A DNA stretch of 10,241 nucleotides. Source: Rhodospirillaceae bacterium (GTDB lineage: Bacteria > Pseudomonadota > Alphaproteobacteria > UBA8366 > GCA-2717185). This document shows, one piece after another, positions 1-5,264 of the stretch (position 1 is the first letter of the stretch; the number at the start of each line of letters is the position of its first letter). Both the position numbers and the translations under genes were made by a program. The stretch is taken from NCBI GenBank assembly GCA_018660965.1, contig JABJJH010000134.1:1-10241 (forward strand), in the 5' to 3' direction. Under the pieces are notes generated by a model. It made no database searches and was not told the DNA's origin. It saw only the letters and a program-made list of their open reading frames with translations.

Positions 1-356
1 ATGAGGCCGCTTAGGCCGTCTTCCAGGCCTTTTTCGTAATAAATGCTGGCGCACGCCCGAAAATCGGGAACCGAGAGCCGTAATACGCCGCCTACTTTGA
101 GGACTCGCCGCCATTCTCGGAGAACATTTTCATACTCCTTGCGGCCAAAATGTTCGAGAATATGACAGGCGTAGATCAAGTCCACCGAGTCATCGTCCGC
201 GAATCCCAAATCGTCGGCGGCGGTTACATGATCAATGTGTGGAAATTCCAGAATATCGACATTTATAAAGCCGGGAATGTTCCGTTTTCCGCAACCAATA
301 TGTAAACGGACGGCGCCATCGCGATCTTTGGGCGTTTGAGCCGAGGAGGGGGGCAT
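1..356 (-). CDS. SAM-dependent methyltransferase, N-terminal part (3' end beyond window)
   Basis: The frame stays open to the left edge, so only about the first 118 residues are present. They form the first half of a class I (Rossmann) methyltransferase. The SAM-binding glycine motif is LHIGCGKRNIPGFINVDI at residues 18-35, ending in an acidic residue after strand 2. Asp48-Asp49 lies in the next loop, HILEHF is at 65-70, and the strand 4/5 region LKVGGVLRLSVPDF is at 86-99. This layout matches the small predicted methyltransferases (COG4627 / Methyltransf_11 type) often found among sugar and cell-surface genes; the methylated substrate cannot be told. The start at 356 is the first ATG after the in-frame stop near 397, but it has no good Shine-Dalgarno sequence, so the start is less certain than the family. 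It is divergent from the phosphotransferase gene. The product should be cytosolic, with no signal peptide or membrane segment visible. Confidence 0.85.
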   Translation of the reverse strand, partial: MPPSSAQTPKDRDGAVRLHIGCGKRNIPGFINVDILEFPHIDHVTAADDLGFADDDSVDLIYACHILEHFGRKEYENVLREWRRVLKVGGVLRLSVPDFRACASIYYEKGLEDGLSGL

Positions 357-436
357 CCGCAGGGTGTCCGGCCATTGTGTTTTTAAGAGCGTTCCTTAAG
401 GCCCCCTATATACATTTTTCGGTACCTTGTCCGCCA

Positions 437-456
437 GCGCGAAGATATAATCGCGC
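437..456 (+). promoter_or_regulatory. Inverted repeat enclosing a TATAAT box, probable promoter/operator of the phosphotransferase gene
   Basis: GCGCGA (437-442) and TCGCGC (451-456) are perfect inverted halves around an 8-base spacer, and a consensus -10 hexamer TATAAT sits at 446-451. A -35 element is not clear: TTGTCC at 427-432 is the best hexamer, but its 13-base spacing is too short. The ATG at 506 follows at a plausible leader distance (about 50 bases). A second perfect palindrome, GTCGCGAC, lies at 472-479 within the expected leader. A dyad over a -10 box is the usual arrangement for a repressor site, but that role is inference. The region also carries the minus-strand start signals of the methyltransferase. 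Confidence 0.4.
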
Positions 457-505
457 GCCTTCTACGTGACAGTCGCGACCATCGGTACAGTTTGAGAGGA
501 ATTCA

Positions 506-1576
506 ATGAGCGGTAAACCAAGCGTAACGGCGACCGAGGATGTCTCTCCGGTAATGGAGGGGTACGCTTTTGATTTGCAATCCCTGGAAACATATATGCG
601 CGCGAATGTCGAGGGGTTCAAACCGCCGTTGAGCGTGGGGCAAATTGTGGGCGGCATGTCGAATCCGACCTTTATGCTGGAAGACGCTGCCGGACGCCGG
701 TACGTCCTGCGCAAGAAACCGCCCGGTGAACTTTTGCCGTCCGCGCACGCTGTGGACCGGGAATTCAAGGTGATCCGCGCGCTTGCCGACACCGGCGTGC
801 CCGTGGCGAAAGCTTACGCTCTCTGCGAAGACGAATCAGTCATCGGTCAAATGTTCTACATCATGGAATTCGTCCAAGGGCGGGTCGTGCGCGACATGGC
901 CCTGCCGGATTCCGATCCGGTTGAACGGGCGGCGATCTACGATTCGATGAATGATGTTCTGGCGCGTCTGCATGGCGTCGACTTTCACGCCGTTGGGCTT
1001 GAGAATTTTGGCCGGGTCGGCGGCTACATGACTCGCCAGGTCAGCCGATGGACGACGCAGTACAAGGCGACCCAGACCGATGAATTGCCCGCGATGGATA
1101 CGTTGATCGACTGGCTTCCGAAGAATATCCCCGATGATTTGGAAACAACGATCGCGCATGGCGATTTCCGCATGGAAAATCTTATTTATCACCCAACCGA
1201 ACCGCGCGTGATCGCCGTGGTCGATTGGGAATTGGGCACGCTGGGCAACCCGCTATCGGATCTCGCCTATAATTGCTTGCCCTATCATATGCCGGACCCC
1301 AATCGCGGGGATATTATCGACATTGACTTTGCGACTTACGGTATCCCGTCCGAGGCTGATTACGTCGCCGCTTATTGCCGTCGTACGGGACGCGACGGCA
1401 TCGATAATTGGCCATTTTACCTGGTTCTGTCGCTGTTCCGGATGGCCGCGATCATACAGGGCGTTTATTACCGGGGCCTGCAAGGTAACGCGCCGTCCCC
1501 TGAGGCGGTCACCAACAGCGAACTCGCCGGATTATGGTCCGAAAAGGCGGTGGCGATTTTAGAACGTTCGTCGTGA
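506..1576 (+). CDS. APH-fold phosphotransferase of the ACAD10/11 N-terminal (LvaA-like) type
   Basis: This 356-residue protein is a complete aminoglycoside-phosphotransferase/choline-kinase-fold enzyme. Visible motifs are a nucleotide loop GGMSNPTFML at 49-58, the family signature VLRKKPPGELLPSAHAVDRE at 67-86, the catalytic loop HGDFRMENLI at 218-227 (Asp220 base, Asn225 metal ligand), and the Mg-binding segment VVDWELGTLGNPLSDLAY at 238-255 (Asp240). This subfamily is the one fused to an acyl-CoA dehydrogenase in animal ACAD10/ACAD11; LvaA of Pseudomonas putida, from the same broad family, phosphorylates 4-hydroxyvaleryl-CoA. A role in phosphorylating a hydroxyacyl-CoA is therefore likely, with the exact substrate unknown. 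It is not an antibiotic-resistance enzyme by sequence character. The start is supported by GAGAGGA at 494-500, five bases before the ATG. The stop lies six bases from the end of the convergent dehydrogenase gene. The product is cytosolic. Confidence 0.9.
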   Translation: MSGKPSVTATEDVSPVMEGYAFDLQSLETYMRANVEGFKPPLSVGQIVGGMSNPTFMLEDAAGRRYVLRKKPPGELLPSAHAVDREFKVIRALADTGVPVAKAYALCEDESVIGQMFYIMEFVQGRVVRDMALPDSDPVERAAIYDSMNDVLARLHGVDFHAVGLENFGRVGGYMTRQVSRWTTQYKATQTDELPAMDTLIDWLPKNIPDDLETTIAHGDFRMENLIYHPTEPRVIAVVDWELGTLGNPLSDLAYNCLPYHMPDPNRGDIIDIDFATYGIPSEADYVAAYCRRTGRDGIDNWPFYLVLSLFRMAAIIQGVYYRGLQGNAPSPEAVTNSELAGLWSEKAVAILERSS

Positions 1577-1585
1577 CGCGTTCTA
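1560..1585. terminator. Perfect 7-bp inverted repeat spanning both convergent stop codons, possible bidirectional terminator
   Basis: TAGAACG (1560-1566) and CGTTCTA (1579-1585) are perfect inverted halves separated by 12 bases. Inside the loop, CGT at 1569-1571 can pair with ACG at 1576-1578. The plus-strand TGA (1574-1576) lies in the loop and the minus-strand TAG (1585-1583) lies in the stem. No convincing U-run follows on either strand, so a classical intrinsic terminator is not shown. It is the only obvious structure between the two converging genes. Confidence 0.35.
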
Positions 1586-2806
1586 GCCTTTAACGCCTGC
1601 GCGGTAATTGTGCTGGCGCAGCTCCAACCGGGCAATTTGTTGTCGATGAACCTCATCCGGGCCATCGGCGAATCGCAGGGCGCGCATTAACGCCCACATG
1701 GACGCGAGTGGAAATTCCTGGCTCATGGATCCGCCGCCGTGCACTTGCATGGCCCGGTCGATGACCTGAAGCGCCATGTTCGGCGCGGCGACCTTGATCA
1801 TTGCGATCTGCTGTCGGGCTTCCTTGTTGCCGACTTTGTCCATGGTGTAGGCGGCCTTCAAGACCAGCAACCGACACATGTCGATTTCAATGCGGCTTTG
1901 CGCAATGCGTTCCTGGGTGACCCCTCGATCCGCGAGCTTCATGCCCCATGTTGTTCGTTCGGTGGAGCGTTGGCACATCATTTCCAGCGCCCGTTCGGCC
2001 ACGCCGATGATTCGCATGCAGTGATGAATCCGCCCGGGCCCAAGCCGACCCTGCGCAATTTCAAATCCGCGTCCTTCGCCGAGAAGCATGCTGGACACGG
2101 GGACTCGGACATTGTCGAAAATAACCTCGCCATGGCCGTGCGGCGCGTCGTCGAACCCCATGACGTTCAGCATGCGTTTTACGCTAACGCCCGGCGAGTC
2201 TCGGGGAACCAAAATCATGGATTGTTGGGTGTAAGGTTCACCGTCCGGGTTGGATTTTCCCATAACGATCAAAATCTTGCAGCGCGGGTCGCCAATCCCC
2301 GACGTCCACCATTTATGACCGTTGATGACGTATTCGTCGCCGTCGCGGACAATGCTGGTTTCGATGTTCATGGCGTCGGATGAGGCGACATTGGGTTCCG
2401 TCATCGCGAAGGCGGATCGTATTTCGCCCGCCAGTAACGGTTCCAGCCACTCCTGCTGCTGCTCCGGTGTGCCGTAGCGGACAATGGTTTCCATATTGCC
2501 GGTGTCCGGTGCCGAACAGTTGAATACCTCCGGCGCCCAATGGACGCGTCCCATGATTTCGCAAAGCGGCGCATATTCGGTATTGGTCAGTCCCGCGCCA
2601 TGGTCGCTTTCGGGCAGAAACAGGTTCCACAGCCCTTCCGTCTTCGCCTTGGCTTTCAAGTCTTCAAGAACGGGAACAGGGCTCCAGCGGTCGCCGTCGG
2701 CGACTTGTTCGTCGAAAACAGGCTCGTTTGGATAAATATAATCCCGCATGAATTGCGTGACGCGGAGCGCGAGTTCCTCTGTTTTATCCGAATATTCGAA
2801 ATCCAT
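1583..2806 (-). CDS. Acyl-CoA dehydrogenase, ACAD10/11 (LvaC-like) type
   Basis: This is a full-length 407-residue FAD-dependent acyl-CoA dehydrogenase-fold protein. The N-terminal helical domain spans about 1-125. The middle beta domain carries the FAD/substrate motifs AFAMTEPNVASSDA (132-145) and HKWWTSG (164-170). The C-terminal helical domain carries LGPGRIHHCMR (255-265) and QVHGGGSMSQEFPLASM (354-370). In classical members the catalytic base is the Glu of a Y-E-G-T segment; here the matching segment is ADGPDEVH (380-387), giving Asp381. This is the form I recall for ACAD10/11 relatives. Those relatives, and bacterial LvaC, handle phosphorylated hydroxyacyl-CoA rather than only simple alpha,beta-desaturation, so the enzyme plausibly works on the product of the neighbouring kinase. 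The start at 2806 is fixed by GGAGGT on the minus strand (2820-2815). It lies 134 bases downstream of the isomerase-like gene and could share its transcript. Confidence 0.9.
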   Translation of the reverse strand: MDFEYSDKTEELALRVTQFMRDYIYPNEPVFDEQVADGDRWSPVPVLEDLKAKAKTEGLWNLFLPESDHGAGLTNTEYAPLCEIMGRVHWAPEVFNCSAPDTGNMETIVRYGTPEQQQEWLEPLLAGEIRSAFAMTEPNVASSDAMNIETSIVRDGDEYVINGHKWWTSGIGDPRCKILIVMGKSNPDGEPYTQQSMILVPRDSPGVSVKRMLNVMGFDDAPHGHGEVIFDNVRVPVSSMLLGEGRGFEIAQGRLGPGRIHHCMRIIGVAERALEMMCQRSTERTTWGMKLADRGVTQERIAQSRIEIDMCRLLVLKAAYTMDKVGNKEARQQIAMIKVAAPNMALQVIDRAMQVHGGGSMSQEFPLASMWALMRALRFADGPDEVHRQQIARLELRQHNYRAGVKG

Positions 2807-2814
2807 GCGACCGA

Positions 2815-2820
2815 ACCTCC
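2815..2820 (-). promoter_or_regulatory. Strong Shine-Dalgarno of the acyl-CoA dehydrogenase gene
   Basis: The minus strand reads GGAGGT, eight bases before the ATG at 2806, which supports that start. The dyad CCATTAATATCAATGG (2819-2834; CCATT and AATGG halves) overlaps its upstream edge. The rest of 2835-2940 has no clear promoter: TTGACC on the minus strand (2887-2882) resembles a -35 box, but no matching -10 hexamer follows at normal spacing. Confidence 0.6.
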
Positions 2821-2940
2821 ATTAATATCAATGGATGATCCTTACGGCCTTTGCAGCTCGCTTCAAGGACAATTGTGTCGCGGTCAAAAAATAGGATTTG
2901 TCGGGCCAAGAACGAATACGGTGGAATTTCCCATCCGGCG

Positions 2941-3765
2941 CTAATCAAGAAGGGGGGATATAAACGCCGCCGATTGGCGAATGACGGCGTCCACGCTCTG
3001 TCCTTCCAGAAGCGGTTGGTGCACCGTGAACCAACCGTCGTATCCAACGTCATTCAACGTATGTATCAGAGGCGGGAGGTCGATTCCGCCCGGGGCGTCG
3101 ATTGGAATGAAGCGGATACCGACGGGGCCTTTTCGCCGCGTATCGAACGTAACGGGGGACGTTGCGTCCAGTTGGATGTTTTGGAAATAGACATTGACCA
3201 AATAGGGCGCCAAGCGACGGATGCTGTCTGGGTCAACATTGTCGCCACAGGCGAGCAAATTTGCCGGTTCGTAGGTCACGCCAAAATTTTTTCGACCAAT
3301 CGCTGTTAATACTTCTAAGGCGCCGTTCACGGTTTCAAACAACGAGCCCCAATGCATTTGTTGACACAGCGTTAGGCCGCGTTCGGCTGCTTCGTCCGCC
3401 GCGTGTCTGGCGAATTCGATGTCGGAAGGTTCATGCAGCATGACGCGCACAAGTTTCGCGTCCAATTGTTCCGCGAGGTCGAGATGTGGGGTGATGTTGC
3501 GAATTGCATCGGCGGCGGCCGTATTGTTCACTGCCAACGCCAAGTTTCCAGTCACCATGGACACGTCGAGGTTGAGTGAATTCAGCAGGCTTCGCACGAA
3601 AACGACTCGCTCCGGCGGCGAATCGATGGAGGCGACCGACGCTCGTATGGACAGACCCTGGTATCCGGCGACTTTCGCTTGCGGGGCCAACGCTTCAATG
3701 GGTATGGCGGCGATATTCTTGCGCTTTGGCGTTTCTGCAACGCGCACGGATAGTGACATTTTCAT
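2941..3765 (-). CDS. Sugar phosphate isomerase/epimerase-like TIM barrel (xylose isomerase-like superfamily)
   Basis: This 274-residue protein has the strand/helix rhythm of an AP_endonuc_2 (xylose isomerase-like) barrel: LSIRASVAS (38-46), LDVSMVTGNLAL (66-77), KLVRVMLHEPSD (104-115), LTLCQQMHWGSLFET (131-145), FGVTYEPANLLACGD (161-175), LVNVYFQNIQL (189-199), GYDGWFTVHQPL (241-252). In typical members strand ends supply Glu, Asp, His and Glu for the metal. Here the matching places appear to hold Gln136, Glu166, an aromatic near 193-194 and His249. That pattern seems shared by a subfamily I have seen with QQ-H and EPANL motifs, so it is probably not a defect. Substrate is unknown. The start at 3765 has a weak ribosome site, and a second in-frame ATG at 3759 is an alternative. 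It is read after the XRE regulator with a 68-base gap, suggesting co-transcription. Cytosolic. Confidence 0.75.
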   Translation of the reverse strand: MKMSLSVRVAETPKRKNIAAIPIEALAPQAKVAGYQGLSIRASVASIDSPPERVVFVRSLLNSLNLDVSMVTGNLALAVNNTAAADAIRNITPHLDLAEQLDAKLVRVMLHEPSDIEFARHAADEAAERGLTLCQQMHWGSLFETVNGALEVLTAIGRKNFGVTYEPANLLACGDNVDPDSIRRLAPYLVNVYFQNIQLDATSPVTFDTRRKGPVGIRFIPIDAPGGIDLPPLIHTLNDVGYDGWFTVHQPLLEGQSVDAVIRQSAAFISPLLD

Positions 3766-3833
3766 GAAACGGGCTTTGCGTTCGCTTTAATGTCCCCGCC
3801 AACTAAACTGCGGGTATCTGGACCCACAACCAA

Positions 3834-4241
3834 TCACACAGTTACTTTTGGCTTGGAAAGTGATTTCGCCATATCGGTGATCGCGCGTCGTTTTTTTGTG
3901 TCGGTGATTGAATGGAAGGCGAGCAGCAATTCCCGAACGTCGGCGGAGTGATACGGATCGTTTTTCGGCGGGCTGTAAGGCGCCGGCGATCTGGTTACTT
4001 CCTGCAATTCTTCCGGCATATCGTCGAAAAAATACGAAACGGGCACATCCAGAATATGACTCAACTCGTGCAGGCGGCTGGCCCCGACACGATTCGCGCC
4101 GTGCTCGTATTTCTGAATTTGTTGGAACGTCAGTCCGATTTGGTCGCCAAGTTTTGATTGGCTCAATTTCCGTAACTTGCGTAGCGTCCGGATACGAGCT
4201 CCGACGTGCACGTCAACGGGGTGTGGGGAAGATTTAGTCAT
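3834..4241 (-). CDS. XRE-family helix-turn-helix transcriptional regulator (alphaproteobacterial PraR-like type)
   Basis: This is a 135-residue DNA-binding protein. The N-terminal HTH_3 domain covers about residues 12-71: VGARIRTLRKLRKLSQSKLG (13-32), then the recognition helix TFQQIQKYE (38-46) and NRVGASRLHELSHILDVPVS (50-69). A proline-rich linker (86-96) joins a C-terminal helix pair with LLLAFHSITDTKKRRAITDMA (105-125). This architecture is very common in Alphaproteobacteria and resembles regulators such as PraR, but the target cannot be named. The start at 4241 has AGGAA (minus strand, 4251-4247) at normal spacing. The upstream AT-rich region contains a dyad and a repeated octamer that would suit autoregulation or control of the divergent nitroreductase. 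The isomerase-like gene follows downstream and may be in the same operon. Confidence 0.9.
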   Translation of the reverse strand: MTKSSPHPVDVHVGARIRTLRKLRKLSQSKLGDQIGLTFQQIQKYEHGANRVGASRLHELSHILDVPVSYFFDDMPEELQEVTRSPAPYSPPKNDPYHSADVRELLLAFHSITDTKKRRAITDMAKSLSKPKVTV

Positions 4242-4319
4242 AGGTATTCCTGTCGTTTGGCGTATTTTCGTGGGTTGCTTCGGTTACGATTCGCCGCATG
4301 GATTAGCTTTCGAATTTTT

Positions 4320-4367
4320 ATAGGCGCTATTTATAAAGATTCCGTTACTCGCAGGTTGGATAGGCGC
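4320..4367. promoter_or_regulatory. Direct repeat ATAGGCGC, candidate operator in the regulator/nitroreductase divergent region
   Basis: ATAGGCGC occurs at 4320-4327 and again at 4360-4367, start to start 40 bases, close to four helical turns. The first copy also forms the dyad ATAG-GCG-CTAT (4320-4330). A minus-strand TATAAA (4322-4317), usable as a -10 for the regulator gene, overlaps this copy, although no good -35 is seen at 17 bases. The position between a DNA-binding protein gene and a divergent gene makes an operator plausible; that is inference. Confidence 0.3.
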
Positions 4368-4394
4368 ATATCGTTAAAATTTGTCTAAAATATG

Positions 4395-4421
4395 TTGCCT
4401 AGCGAAGTTCTTGAATATAAC
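4395..4421 (+). promoter_or_regulatory. Possible promoter of the nitroreductase gene
   Basis: TTGCCT (4395-4400) and TATAAC (4416-4421) resemble sigma-70 -35 and -10 hexamers with a short 15-base spacer, upstream of the ATG at 4478. TAAAAT at 4375-4380 is another -10-like hexamer. The surrounding region is clearly more AT-rich than the genes, as expected for a promoter, but the exact element is uncertain. Confidence 0.25.
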
Positions 4422-4468
4422 GGTTCGTTCCTGCTTTTATGTCGGGACTTTATTTCAATGATTCGGCT

Positions 4469-4474
4469 GGAGGA
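4469..4474 (+). promoter_or_regulatory. Ribosome binding site that decides the nitroreductase start
   Basis: GGAGGA ends three bases before the ATG at 4478. The in-frame ATG at 4439 has no Shine-Dalgarno sequence, and the 13 residues it would add do not look like part of the nitroreductase fold. The downstream start is therefore preferred. Confidence 0.7.
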
Positions 4475-4477
4475 TTT

Positions 4478-5260
4478 ATGAGCATTGCGACGGAAGAAAC
4501 GCTGGATAATAGCGTAGCCTTGGAAAGTGAAACAATTAACCTGCTGCATAAACGCGTCAGCGTCCGAAAATATACCGATGAACCTGTTTCATCCGAAGTG
4601 ATTGACGCCGTACTTTCAGCTGCCTTTCGGGCGCCAACGTCATCGAATATCCAAGCGTATAGCGTTGTTATCGTCCGTGATCAAGCCTCAAAGGACGAAT
4701 TGTCGGTGATTACCGGCAATCAACGCCATGTTGCGAGGACGCCGGTGTTTTTAGCATTCTGCGCCGATCTGACTGGCATGGAAGGCGCATTGAAACGCCA
4801 TGGCCATAATCTTGATGACAACAATATGGAAATCGGCCTTGTTTCGACGATTGACGCAAGCTTGGCCGGTATGGCTGCTTATCTGGCGGCGGACTCGCTG
4901 GGCCTGCACGGCTTGATGATTGGGGGCGTGCGGAACGATACGAAAGCCGTCGCGCGCGTTCTTGGCTTGCCGCCGCGGGTGTATTGCGTATTTGGCATGT
5001 GCCTTGGCTGGCCTGCCGAAGCGCCGACGCTGAAGCCGCGCCGATCCCTGGAGGGCATGGTTCACCATGAAAAATACGACGCCGGAAAGTTGAACGCCGA
5101 ACTTGATGCTTATGATAAGGCGTTGGCGGATCATTATCGAAGCATTGGCAAGGACACGACCGATGCGTCCTGGACCGATGATATCGATGATAAATTCAAC
5201 GTGCCGCGCCGGGATGATTTGCGCGCTGCGTTAAAGGATTTGGGATTTAATTTCCGTTAA
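4478..5260 (+). CDS. Nitroreductase family protein, NfsA/FRP-like NADPH:FMN oxidoreductase
   Basis: With the start at 4478 the protein has 260 residues, normal for the NfsA/FRP branch of the FMN-dependent nitroreductases. The FMN phosphate-binding motif HKRVSVRKYTDEPV is at 24-37 (Arg26, Ser28, Arg30). APTSSNIQAY (52-61) is the second flavin contact region. GLMIGGVRND (145-154) and LGLPPRVYCVFGMCLGWP (162-179) are the typical core, and LKPRRS (185-190) matches the KPR motif that in NfsA-type enzymes helps bind NADPH. Such enzymes are soluble homodimers that transfer two electrons from NAD(P)H to nitro compounds, quinones or flavins; the natural substrate here is unknown. The gene is divergent from the XRE regulator, which could control it. 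Its last 14 bases overlap the 3' end of the convergent glycosyltransferase gene. Confidence 0.9.
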   Translation: MSIATEETLDNSVALESETINLLHKRVSVRKYTDEPVSSEVIDAVLSAAFRAPTSSNIQAYSVVIVRDQASKDELSVITGNQRHVARTPVFLAFCADLTGMEGALKRHGHNLDDNNMEIGLVSTIDASLAGMAAYLAADSLGLHGLMIGGVRNDTKAVARVLGLPPRVYCVFGMCLGWPAEAPTLKPRRSLEGMVHHEKYDAGKLNAELDAYDKALADHYRSIGKDTTDASWTDDIDDKFNVPRRDDLRAALKDLGFNFR

Positions 5261-5264
5261 ATCC
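5243..5264. terminator. Perfect 8-bp inverted repeat containing both overlapping stop codons
   Basis: GGATTTAA (5243-5250) and TTAAATCC (5257-5264) are perfect inverted halves around a 6-base loop; a G-U and a U-A pair can extend the stem by two. The nitroreductase stop TAA (5258-5260) and the glycosyltransferase stop TAA (5249-5247) both lie in the stem arms. As a result both proteins end with the same Gly-Phe-Asn followed by two or one residues. No U-run follows on either strand, so terminator function is only possible, not shown. Confidence 0.35.

Noticed and set aside
506..1576. Aminoglycoside resistance phosphotransferase
   Set aside because: The fold is shared, but the LRKKPPGELLPSAH signature and the adjacent ACAD10/11-type dehydrogenase point to hydroxyacyl-CoA metabolism, not antibiotic modification.
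1739..2383. Plus-strand open frame of 214 codons
   Set aside because: It is antisense to the acyl-CoA dehydrogenase and His/Asn-rich with no recognisable motif; it reflects the codon bias of the real gene.
3795..3814. CCCGC / GCGGG hairpin between the XRE and isomerase-like genes as a terminator
   Set aside because: A five-pair stem with a ten-base loop and no U-run on the minus strand is too weak to claim.
4439..4477. Upstream in-frame ATG for the nitroreductase
   Set aside because: It has no ribosome site, whereas GGAGGA precedes the ATG at 4478; the extra residues do not match the family.
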